Assembly: GCA_022627495.1 (NCBI GenBank)
Contig: JAKEGJ010000022.1
Location: 1 to 64,000, forward strand
Direction of reading: 5' to 3'
Source: Microcaldota archaeon
Lineage (GTDB): Archaea; Micrarchaeota; Micrarchaeia; Anstonellales; Bilamarchaeaceae
Length of the DNA: 64,000 nt
The translations under genes were made by a program, and so were the position numbers. The notes beneath the pieces were generated by a model that saw only the letters and a program-made list of their open reading frames with translations, did not search any database and was not told the DNA's origin. Positions 27,748-36,409 of the stretch are shown piece after piece (position 1 is the first letter of the stretch; each line of letters begins with the position of its first letter).

Positions 27748-28515
27748 ATGGGAAGCGGATACGGGCAGCGGCACCCCAAGGATCATTGGACGTTCCTCCG
27801 GAACATGATACACGGGGCGGACGTCATCGTCGAGGTGCTCGACGCGCGGGACATAGAAGGGACGCGCCTGCAAATCGCGGAGAGGTGGACGGGCTCGAAA
27901 AGGCTTCTTGTCGTCGCAAACAAGGCGGACCTGCTCCATGAGGGCGCCGCCCGGCAAAGGCTCCAGAACAAAGGGATATACCTCAGCGCGAAAGAGGGCG
28001 GCGCGGCGGGAAGGAACCTGCTTATGCGCTCGATACTTGGCCGCACGGGCCAGAGGCCCCTCAAGGCGATATTCATCGGTTATCCGAATGTGGGAAAAAG
28101 CTCGCTGATAAACCTTCTCGTCGGCAGGCAGGCCGTGAAGGTGTCGCCTGTAGCCGGGACTACAAAGGACATCCAGTGGATTAGGGTGAACGATGAATTG
28201 ATGGTGAGCGACTACCGCGGCATGTTCCCGAAAAGCGAGAAGAAGGAAAGCCTCGTCCGCAAGGGCGCGGTCAAGCTGGGCTCTGAGCAGGAAAAGTACG
28301 CCTTCGAATTCGCCGGGCGGGCGCTCATATCCCGTGCGCTGCGCCGATGGCTTGAAAAGAGGTATGATGTCGATTTGGACGGAGCGGCCGGGCCGGAAGA
28401 GGTCATCCGGCGCATAGCAGTGCGCAGGGGCTGGCTCCTAAAAGGCGGCGAACCAAATATGGGCGAGGCGGCGAGGCACCTCCTCCGCGCCATGATGGAA
28501 GCCCCCGAGATATGA
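27748..28515 (+). CDS. circularly permuted GTPase (YlqF/YawG-like)
   Basis: G4 VVANKADLL precedes G1 IGYPNVGKSSLINLL and G2/G3 VSPVAGTTKDIQWI: permuted order. Confidence 0.88.
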   Translation: MGSGYGQRHPKDHWTFLRNMIHGADVIVEVLDARDIEGTRLQIAERWTGSKRLLVVANKADLLHEGAARQRLQNKGIYLSAKEGGAAGRNLLMRSILGRTGQRPLKAIFIGYPNVGKSSLINLLVGRQAVKVSPVAGTTKDIQWIRVNDELMVSDYRGMFPKSEKKESLVRKGAVKLGSEQEKYAFEFAGRALISRALRRWLEKRYDVDLDGAAGPEEVIRRIAVRRGWLLKGGEPNMGEAARHLLRAMMEAPEI

Positions 28516-28594
28516 CAAGCGCTTTTCTTATGTGTTTTTTCTTATCGACATTTAGTGTTATATTTATATATTTTATGGTAGATAAGCGATATGC

Positions 28595-29449
28595 ATGAGC
28601 GCTAGTATCGAGAGGGGCCCGGGGCCAGCACCGCCATCCAGGGATGGAAAGGGTTTGACAGCATCAGGAAAACGGCCCGGCATTCTAGTCGTGGACGATG
28701 AGCCGGTAATCGCAAAGGCAATCGCCCGCATTCTCGCCGCAGCCGGATATTCCGTGCAGACTGCGGAAAACGGCGTGGAAGCGCTGGAGAGGTTCAAATC
28801 TGGCGGAATAGGCCTGATCTTAAGCGATTACAACATGCCCCTGATGAACGGCCTGGAGCTCCTTGCGCAGATTAAGTCCATCGCGCCCTCAGTCCCGGTG
28901 ATAACGCATGCGGCGGGATTAGACGAAGGCCAGCAGGCCGGGTTGCGGGAGAACGGGATTTTCAGGATACTTGACAAGCCTGCACCCAGGGATGAGATAG
29001 TATCGGCAGTGGAATGCGCGCTCCGGTCGCCCTTTGCGGGCCAGGAGCCCCTTGCAGATAATATCGCCATACCTGCAGAATCGCTAATCCGCGTTCTTTA
29101 TGTAGATGACAACATGGACACGCGGGATTCCATGGCGGACATATTCGGACTGTCGGGTTTTGGCATAATGACCGCGGCCTGCGGTGAAGATGCGCTGGCC
29201 GCTTATTCGTTGGAGAAGCCGGATGTGGTCGTCAGCGATTTCCACATGCCACCGGGAATGAACGGCCTCGAGCTGCTTCGGGCGCTCCGTACAAAAGACC
29301 CATGCGCAGCGGTAATCATCGTAAGCGGGGATGCAAGCGACGATGAGCGGAAAGCGCTCCTGGACGCCGGCGCGTACGCAGTGCTCCAGAAGCCCGTCGA
29401 ATTCTCAGCGCTCTCATGCGCAGTGAAAAAAGCGCTCGCGAAAGAGTAG
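28595..29449 (+). CDS. response regulator with two receiver domains, no output domain
   Basis: REC1 ILVVDDEPVIAKAIARIL...LILSDYNMPLMNGLELL; REC2 VLYVDDNMDTRDSMADIF...VVVSDFHMPPGMNGLELLRAL...VLQKPVE. Confidence 0.88.
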   Translation: MSASIERGPGPAPPSRDGKGLTASGKRPGILVVDDEPVIAKAIARILAAAGYSVQTAENGVEALERFKSGGIGLILSDYNMPLMNGLELLAQIKSIAPSVPVITHAAGLDEGQQAGLRENGIFRILDKPAPRDEIVSAVECALRSPFAGQEPLADNIAIPAESLIRVLYVDDNMDTRDSMADIFGLSGFGIMTAACGEDALAAYSLEKPDVVVSDFHMPPGMNGLELLRALRTKDPCAAVIIVSGDASDDERKALLDAGAYAVLQKPVEFSALSCAVKKALAKE

Positions 29450-29479
29450 TTTAATAACCGCGGCCCGCTAATCGCATGC

Positions 29480-29863
29480 ATGCTCTCATACCGGAAAGGC
29501 TCGCGTGCAGAGCGAGAACTGATTGACCACTTCTCAACCAAAGGCTTTTGCGTGATACGGGCCGCCGGAAGCGGCGTGAATTCGCTTAGCCCGGACATAC
29601 TGGTTTTCAGGAGGGGCGTGCAGTTCGGCATCGAGGCCAAGGCGCATGAGAAGCAGAACCTCAACATCGACCGCGAGCAGTTCGACAACCTGAAAAGATG
29701 GGAAGGCATAAGCGGCATCAACTGCTACATAGGATGGAGGCGGAACCGCGAGCCGTGGTACTTTTTGCCCCTGTCGATTTTCCGGGAGAGCGAAAAATCC
29801 TATGGAATAAACTGGGAGAACGCGCAGGCGCTCGGGAAGAAGCTCGAAGAGATGGACCGCTGA
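29480..29863 (+). CDS. hjc: Holliday junction resolvase Hjc
   Basis: YRKGSRAERELIDHFSTKGFCVIRAAGSG...SPDILVFRRGVQFGIEAKAHEKQNLNIDREQFDNL. Confidence 0.9.
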   Translation: MLSYRKGSRAERELIDHFSTKGFCVIRAAGSGVNSLSPDILVFRRGVQFGIEAKAHEKQNLNIDREQFDNLKRWEGISGINCYIGWRRNREPWYFLPLSIFRESEKSYGINWENAQALGKKLEEMDR

Positions 29864-29928
29864 ACGCAGAGGGGCCGGCCGCGCCACCCACGCCAGATTT
29901 ATTAGATTTTGCCCTGCATCCTTGGCTT

Positions 29929-30045
29929 ATGATATACGGCCTTGGGCTTGGCGAAGTGCTTGTAATCGTCGTGGTCGCAGTCATAATAGCACTCGCTGTT
30001 GGGATAAAGCTGGGCAGGAAGATGCCGAAGGAAGGGCGCGAATAG
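29929..30045 (+). CDS. minimal TatA-like protein, 38 aa
   Basis: MIYGLGLGEVLVIVVVAVIIALAVGIKLGRKMPKEGRE: TatA-like GLGxGE plus one TM helix, very short amphipathic tail. Confidence 0.5.
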   Translation: MIYGLGLGEVLVIVVVAVIIALAVGIKLGRKMPKEGRE

Positions 30046-30130
30046 CCGGGTTCTCCGGGTAATGCGGCTGGAATGCGCGCCGCCGACGCAGATAAAAACA
30101 CATTTAAACTCTAGCAAACACTATATCCCC

Positions 30131-33100
30131 ATGGACAAGCGGGGCAAGGGCCTGTCTTACGCATCACTGATATTGCCGGGAAACGCCCTTCGGGACCGGG
30201 AACGGCTTGCGATGCCGCAGGTCCGGGGCGCTTGCGCGGTGTTCCTGGACATCTCAGGCTACACGCCGTTTGCCGAATCCATAATCAAGGCCCACGGAGA
30301 GAGGGGAATCGGCGCCATCGTGGACGCCCTGGAGGGGATGTTCGGGCCAATATCCGAAATCGCCCTCAGGCACGGCGGGAACGTCATCGCCATCGAGGGG
30401 GACGCGATGCTGATCAGTTTCGGTGGCGTGCGGGATGCCCTCGGTTTCTGCGGCGAGGCGCACCCCTGCAGGAAGAAGACGCTGAAGGCGCTTGGGAACG
30501 TTTTTCCGCTCCAAATCGACATAGGGCTTGCCGAGGGCCGGCTTTACGAGTTCATAGCGCAGGACGGGGACAGGCGCGCTTACCTCTCATGCGGAAGCGC
30601 ACTCCGGGAGGCGGCTGGCCACGAGAAGCACTCGAAAAACGGGAGCGTGTCGACCAACCTCGCCCGCGAACCCGACGGGAAGAGCAGGCACTCGCAGATA
30701 CGCGGGGAGGATTTGCATGCGAAATACCTTGCCGGAAGGGGAGGATTGCTAAAAAGGCTCTTCAGGAGGGAAGGCATGGCCGCCCCTGCGCCAGATGAGG
30801 AATACGCGAAATCCTTCCTTCCCCAGTCCCTGCATGAGGCGCAGCAGTGCAGGCTGCTTTCGCCGGTCGCAATCTTCTCTGATTTCCCATTCATGAGGAT
30901 GGCCTTTTCCAGGCTCAGCCCCAATGACGGCTCCGCGCCCGATGCGGCCCTCGCGCACGACGCTTTGACCGATTTTTTCGCATGCGCGCGGAACATTTTC
31001 GAGGTGCAGGCGGACGGGTTCATCGGCAAACTCAAAGACGAGAATTCCCTTATCCTTATCGGCGCCCCGAGGTCCTGCGATGATGCGAGGGTGAGGGCGT
31101 TCGAAGCCGTCGCCAAGATGCACGAAACCCATGACCGCCTCTGCAGGAAATACGGGTTTCCCGCCCTCCCGGCGGTGACCGGGATGCACAAGGGCGAGGC
31201 GCTCTGCGGCCCGATTCTCGGAAGGTATGACGCCATCGGGGAGACCATCAATCTCGCTTCCAGGATAAAATCCAGCGTGCAGAAGCACGGGCACGGTGAA
31301 GGGCGCAGGAGGATAAGGTTCAGCCGGGAGATGCTCGATGAGAGGGTGTCGCGGATGATTCGCGGCTATGAAATCGGGCGCGAGAGGCTTGCCGGGATAG
31401 AGGAGACGAAGACGCTTTTCTTTGATTTCGCAACGGCGATAGGGAAGGGGGAGAGGGAGGAGTTCGTACTGCATTCAAAAGAGCTTGAAAAGATTTGCCG
31501 GATGGTACGGGAGCGGGACGGGATTGCGCTGAACGTCATTGGCGAGGCGGGCTCAGGGCGCGACAGGCTCCTCTCGCTTGTCGCCGAGGAATTCGCAGGC
31601 GAATGCCACGAGCTCCGCTGCTCGCCGCTTTTCAAAAAGGACCCCTACCGGGCGCTCCTTGAACTTATGAAGAAGGTCGGGGGGTTCTATTCCGACGGGG
31701 AACTTTTCAATTGGGCCGGGGAGGGCGATTTTCCGGCCATGCTCGCGCGCTTCCAATCCAGGCTCGTCGAAAGCCCCGCGATATACATCATAAACAACGG
31801 CGACAATATCGACAGGGAGAGCGCGGCGTTCTTCGCGGCGATAGGCCAGGATTTCGCCAAAAACCGATGCAGCGCGATATACTCGGGCAGCTCGAGGCTG
31901 TTTCCAGACGGGGAGGATTTCGAAGTCAATGGCCTCCTGCAGGAGGAAGCACATGTGTTCGCCCGCCAGCTCGCCAAGAAGCACCACCCGGGCGCCAGGC
32001 TGCCGGATGCCATACTGGGAGAGGTGTTTGCGAAATCCGGCGGCAGCCCGCAATTCATTTCAGAGCTGGTCAAGGCCATGGAAGACGACGGGCTCGGCAG
32101 GCTCCGCTTCCGCAGAAGGATGCCTGAGGGCCTTCGGGACATCATGCTAAGCAACCTGCATGTCGGCCTGAGCCCCGCCCTCTATGAGGCGCTGGAAACG
32201 TATTCGCTGATGCATTCGACCGCAGTGATGGCGCCCCTGGTGGATGGGGATGCGCGCGAAAATTTGGACATCCTGCGGGATAAGGGATTTCTCGGAGCGG
32301 ATTACGAGTTCGTAAACGCCATGCTCCAGGGCGCCCTCTCGGACTCCATGGACCCGCGCAAGAAAGAGAGGATATCGCTCCGGCTCGCCGAAGCGGCCGA
32401 GGCCGCAGGCATGAAAAACGGCATCGCGATTTTCGAGTACTACAGGAACGCGGAACGCACGCCGGAAAACCGCGCCAAAGCGCTCATGCATGCCGAAAGG
32501 CACGTCAACTCGGTCTCCTTTTTCTACCTGATAAGGAACGAGTTCTTCGACGACGCGATTATGCTTGCGGATTTGAGCGACCAGGGGCAGATGAGGATTT
32601 GCGGCAACATGCTTCATCGGAAGGCGTATTTGATTTCCAAGCTCGGCAACGACCGGAAGACGATTGAGAAGAACCTGGAGCTTCTTGAGAAGGCCTTTGA
32701 ATACCTGGCGGGAAGCGGCGAGGGCTACAAGATACTCACGCAGATGGGAGCCGCCACGTGCCGGCTGGGCAGGCTGGAAATCGAAGAAGGCAACATGGCG
32801 GGCGGCGACAGAAGGCTTGGGGAGGGGAAGCGCCTTTTCGAAAGGGCCAGGGAGGAGGCCCTCAAGGCGGGCAGGGTGGACGCGTATCTGGCCATTAGCA
32901 ACAGTTTTTCAGGCAACCTGACCATCTACTGCAAGGAGCCGAGGGCCGCCCTTGAACTGCTTGAGGAAACCGGCGCCATGCTCGGCACCCTTGCGCCGCT
33001 CCCAAAGACCCCCCAGAACCAGGCGTTTCTGGCGATGCTGGACAAGATGCACGCCGAGGCCGCCAAGGAGCTTGGGATGTACGATGTCGCGCTTGACAAG

Positions 33101-33361
33101 CTTGCGGACGCGCTTGCGAAATCAGAGGAAGCGGGCTATTCGCAGGGCGTGCTGTATTGCCGGGCGACCGAGGCGCAGGTCTACCTCCGGATGGGCGAAT
33201 TGGATGATGCGGAAAGGCTCGCCGGATACTGCATGGATTTCATGAGGGACAACAATCTCGAGGACGCGGAAGTGAAAAAAGACATGGATGCCGTCCTTGA
33301 GGATGTTGAGACGCTCCGCAAAAACGACCGGACCGGCGTATCATGGCCGAACGCTAGATGA
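30131..33361 (+). CDS. tandem class III nucleotide cyclase - P-loop ATPase - TPR-like protein (soluble adenylyl cyclase-like architecture)
   Basis: C1: AVFLDISGYTPFAESIIKAHGERG...GGNVIAIEGDAMLISFGG. C2: AIFSDFPFM...GEALCGPILGRYDAIGETINLASRIKSS. ATPase: LNVIGEAGSGRDRLLSLVAEEF. Helical repeat C-terminus. Confidence 0.82.
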   Translation: MDKRGKGLSYASLILPGNALRDRERLAMPQVRGACAVFLDISGYTPFAESIIKAHGERGIGAIVDALEGMFGPISEIALRHGGNVIAIEGDAMLISFGGVRDALGFCGEAHPCRKKTLKALGNVFPLQIDIGLAEGRLYEFIAQDGDRRAYLSCGSALREAAGHEKHSKNGSVSTNLAREPDGKSRHSQIRGEDLHAKYLAGRGGLLKRLFRREGMAAPAPDEEYAKSFLPQSLHEAQQCRLLSPVAIFSDFPFMRMAFSRLSPNDGSAPDAALAHDALTDFFACARNIFEVQADGFIGKLKDENSLILIGAPRSCDDARVRAFEAVAKMHETHDRLCRKYGFPALPAVTGMHKGEALCGPILGRYDAIGETINLASRIKSSVQKHGHGEGRRRIRFSREMLDERVSRMIRGYEIGRERLAGIEETKTLFFDFATAIGKGEREEFVLHSKELEKICRMVRERDGIALNVIGEAGSGRDRLLSLVAEEFAGECHELRCSPLFKKDPYRALLELMKKVGGFYSDGELFNWAGEGDFPAMLARFQSRLVESPAIYIINNGDNIDRESAAFFAAIGQDFAKNRCSAIYSGSSRLFPDGEDFEVNGLLQEEAHVFARQLAKKHHPGARLPDAILGEVFAKSGGSPQFISELVKAMEDDGLGRLRFRRRMPEGLRDIMLSNLHVGLSPALYEALETYSLMHSTAVMAPLVDGDARENLDILRDKGFLGADYEFVNAMLQGALSDSMDPRKKERISLRLAEAAEAAGMKNGIAIFEYYRNAERTPENRAKALMHAERHVNSVSFFYLIRNEFFDDAIMLADLSDQGQMRICGNMLHRKAYLISKLGNDRKTIEKNLELLEKAFEYLAGSGEGYKILTQMGAATCRLGRLEIEEGNMAGGDRRLGEGKRLFERAREEALKAGRVDAYLAISNSFSGNLTIYCKEPRAALELLEETGAMLGTLAPLPKTPQNQAFLAMLDKMHAEAAKELGMYDVALDKLADALAKSEEAGYSQGVLYCRATEAQVYLRMGELDDAERLAGYCMDFMRDNNLEDAEVKKDMDAVLEDVETLRKNDRTGVSWPNAR

Positions 33362-34391
33362 CGTCCGGCCCGCCTTCCCCGCCGCTGAATAGGAACGAGA
33401 GGCCCCCGTAGAGCTCGTCGACCTGCGCAAGGAGCGAATCCGAGGGCCCGACTGCCAGGTATCGGCCGTTTATTGCCGAATTCTGCCCGTAATCCACAAT
33501 CTTGGGTTCTGGAACGGGAACGGGATTGGAGCCGGATGCCACGCTTCCCTTGCCCAGATTGGCGATAGTGTTCGACGCCCCCGGAAGAATCAGGAGGTTA
33601 ACGGCCTGGAAGGGCGAAAACCGGTTGCCGGCCAGGATGTTGGAGCCGCCTGACACTATCACGCCTGCAATCGAAGAGGGGCTGGAAAACGAGTTTCCGC
33701 TTAAGGAAGTGAGGTTCCCGTCCAGGAACACCGGACAGGCGGTCCCGGAGAAATCCGATGAGACGATGTGCCCGGACGACATGCCCTGCGCGAAAATGCC
33801 CACCTTCGTGTTGCGGGCGAACGAGTTGGCCACCCGGAGCGCACCGCTGAGGCGCACGATGAAGCCGTATGCCGGATCTGGCACGGGGACGGGATTGGAC
33901 CCAGATGATACCAAATCGACATCGTTGAATAGGCCCGCGACCGATGCGAGCGACTGGCCCCTAAGCTCGAGGTTTTTCAGGGCAAGCGAACAGCCGCCGT
34001 AGGAGTGGAACGCGATGTAGCCGCCCACGATTGCCGAGCCGTTGCCCGCGAATTCCACATCCCGCGTGATTTCCACCACGCCCGCTGGCGGAAGGCTGAA
34101 ATCCGAAGCCGCACCAGCCCTCGTCTTTCGCATGAGATGTATGCTTGGCTGGGCATAGCCGGATACTGCGTACTGGAGGTTCTGGAGGTCTGAGGCAGGG
34201 TCGCCCGTCGGATAAACATCAAGATGATTGTCATACGGCACGATGTCCGGGTTCGGCATGGTGTCCGGCGGGCTGATGACATCTGGTTCGCCGGTTGCGC
34301 TTGCAGCTCCGGCGACGGCTGCTGCGGTCAGTCCTGCAGTCCTCAAAAATTCCTTCCGCGTCATATGTCCGGTTCCTGATGGTTTTGCCAT
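33354..34391 (-). CDS. Tat-exported parallel beta-helix-like surface protein
   Basis: MTRKEFLRTAGLTAAAVAGAAS signal; repetitive SGNSFSS/AGNRFS/GNGSAIVGGYIAFHSYGG beta-helix-like strands; repeated SGSNPVPVPxP. Confidence 0.65.
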   Translation of the reverse strand: MAKPSGTGHMTRKEFLRTAGLTAAAVAGAASATGEPDVISPPDTMPNPDIVPYDNHLDVYPTGDPASDLQNLQYAVSGYAQPSIHLMRKTRAGAASDFSLPPAGVVEITRDVEFAGNGSAIVGGYIAFHSYGGCSLALKNLELRGQSLASVAGLFNDVDLVSSGSNPVPVPDPAYGFIVRLSGALRVANSFARNTKVGIFAQGMSSGHIVSSDFSGTACPVFLDGNLTSLSGNSFSSPSSIAGVIVSGGSNILAGNRFSPFQAVNLLILPGASNTIANLGKGSVASGSNPVPVPEPKIVDYGQNSAINGRYLAVGPSDSLLAQVDELYGGLSFLFSGGEGGPDVI

Positions 34392-34555
34392 GAATATCCC
34401 CTATGACTATTGCGGGATACTTCGGCAAAGCTTTTATGCGATTCGTTCACTGCGCCGGTAGGATTGGGGGGTTTTCTCCGGTGGAAGAGAAAAAGGGACT
34501 CTGCCGCTTCGACGGCGGCTTGAACTTCCGGAAGCCGAAGGAGCCTTGCAAAACG

Positions 34556-34616
34556 TCGCGCCCGAAACCCAAAACCCGAAACACAAAACCCAAAACTCGA
34601 AACCCAAAACTCAATA
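34556..34616. repeat. C/A-rich degenerate microsatellite
   Basis: CGCGCCCGAAACCCAAAACCCGAAACACAAAACCCAAAACTCGAAACCCAAAACTCAATA: ~7-bp units of AAAACCC/GAAACCC. Confidence 0.8.
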
Positions 34617-36065
34617 TGCGATAGTGGCTACCCTCATGCCATTCACCCAGCCGGGCATCCGATTCTTCCAGATTCTGGTCGTGGCGCCCCAGAACTCGGC
34701 CGCGCTGGTTTTAAGCTGGTCCAGGAAGCCGCTTTTCCATGCGGCGCGCCAGTCTAGCATGAACATCCCGCTGTAAGGCCCGCTGCTCATTATGCGCTGG
34801 TTGCTCCCGTTCATAACCGTGACCGGCGCATGATGGCCCCATGATGATTTCAGGCTCCGGGAATCGCGCGGCCTGCCGACGGGCCTGCCATCGTGCATCC
34901 GAAGCTGCCGCTTCACATACGCCTTGGTCTTCCCGCCCGCAAGGTACTCCGCGGCGCATTCGGCGCCGGCGATGAACGGCCCGGATATCCTCTCCCAGAC
35001 CGCTTCCTTGCGCCCGGCTTCCATCGATGCATCCGCTTTGCCAAGGAGCTCCCTGAGGCGCCCAGGCTCCGACCGGACGACATCCCCGTATTTCAGCGCG
35101 AAATCAATCGAATCTATTATCGTGTGGAGCACCCCGGCATACGCGCTCATGTACTTTTCAGGAGGAGCATAGCATGCTACAATGCCTGAATCTATCACCC
35201 CTATGCCGGCGGAGCCGTTGTTGCCCAGGATGAAAAGGTTCCGCGAATGCATGTCCTGGATGCCCATGCTCCTGAATGTCTCGAATGCGTATCCGAGCCG
35301 GAATGCGAAGCCATCCAGATTCTCCATGACCATCCCGGACAGTTCCGGGTTCCGGGCAAAGGCCCGTACGGACGAGGCCAGCCCCTCCGATGATTCGGAG
35401 GCGATGTCCTCAAGGATGCCATAGACCATCATTTCCCCGCGCGGGTGCCTGAAGCTGACGTTTTGTATCTTCGGCATTGCGATGCCCGCATTGGCGAGCA
35501 ATCTGGATGCGAGCGCCTCTGCCTCCACGGATGCCTCCTTGAAGTATACCGCCGGAAGATGCTCCCGTCCGGTGAATGTCGCGCGATAGACCGGCGTTGC
35601 GGCGAAAAGCCGCTCGACTGAAATCCCCGATGCACCATCCAAACCAGCCATCCTGCCGATATTGGGCACCAGGCCGCCGAATGCCGCGATGGCGAAGAGG
35701 GAATCGCTGTGGATGGGCTCTTTGATTCCCAGCCTTGCGCAGTTCTCCGGGCCTACGGCTGCAAGCGAGATGCCCAAGTCCTTATAGGCGGCCTGCCTGC
35801 CGCTCATTCGGGCGTGCCCGATTATGGACCGCGCCGACCAGCGGCGGGCAAACTCCCCCGGTCCGGCCTCGGCCAGCGTCGATGCGGCCCCGTCTTCGTA
35901 CGCCCTGGCCAGGGATTTCCCGGCTTTCCGGATATCCAGCATCTCGTCTATGAGGGGCTTCGTCAGGGCGTTCGCCGGGATGCCAAGCCTTTTATGGAGC
36001 TGGCGTTCGGAGTACCAGCTAAATGTTGCCATTAACTTACTTTTGTGTATAATGTATTTAAACAT
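34611..36065 (-). CDS. putative kinase-like-fold protein, 484 aa
   Basis: MGIQDMHSRNLFILGNNGSAGIGVIDSG resembles an APH/kinase catalytic loop (HxDxxxxN-like) and DFG-like motif; upstream AVYFKEASVEAEALASRLLANAGI could supply K/E. Tentative. Confidence 0.4.
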   Translation of the reverse strand: MFKYIIHKSKLMATFSWYSERQLHKRLGIPANALTKPLIDEMLDIRKAGKSLARAYEDGAASTLAEAGPGEFARRWSARSIIGHARMSGRQAAYKDLGISLAAVGPENCARLGIKEPIHSDSLFAIAAFGGLVPNIGRMAGLDGASGISVERLFAATPVYRATFTGREHLPAVYFKEASVEAEALASRLLANAGIAMPKIQNVSFRHPRGEMMVYGILEDIASESSEGLASSVRAFARNPELSGMVMENLDGFAFRLGYAFETFRSMGIQDMHSRNLFILGNNGSAGIGVIDSGIVACYAPPEKYMSAYAGVLHTIIDSIDFALKYGDVVRSEPGRLRELLGKADASMEAGRKEAVWERISGPFIAGAECAAEYLAGGKTKAYVKRQLRMHDGRPVGRPRDSRSLKSSWGHHAPVTVMNGSNQRIMSSGPYSGMFMLDWRAAWKSGFLDQLKTSAAEFWGATTRIWKNRMPGWVNGMRVATIAY

Positions 36066-36190
36066 ACTTATTTTTGCTTAGATTACCACTTATAGCCGCC
36101 TGCCTCCGTCCGGGATTCTTTTTGGGCGGTTTTGTGCGAATCTTCATTCACTATCTTCAAACAGCTTGGCGGCATCCTGGGAAGGGAAGG

Positions 36191-36364
36191 GGCGCGCCCG
36201 CTGCCAAGGCTATTTCTTACGATAGGAATTAGAACTTTGAAGAAAAGGTATGGGCCGATTCAACTGCTCGGCTGCGCGAGGGAACGACGCATCGTTCCCT
36301 GCGCCCATTGAACGGCATGCCGTTCATCAGGGAAGCCGGCAGTACTCTCGGCCGTTTTTTCAAT
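36191..36364 (+). ncRNA. candidate structured RNA / intergenic repeat, copy 2 with apical hairpin insertion
   Basis: Same as 22480-22596 plus inserted GGGAACGA-CGCA-TCGTTCCC and TGAACGGCATGCCGTTCA hairpins; ends with a T-run. Confidence 0.55.
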
Positions 36365-36409
36365 AAAAACAGAAAAGGAAAAAGGAGGAAAAGAAAAGAA
36401 AGGGCGGGT

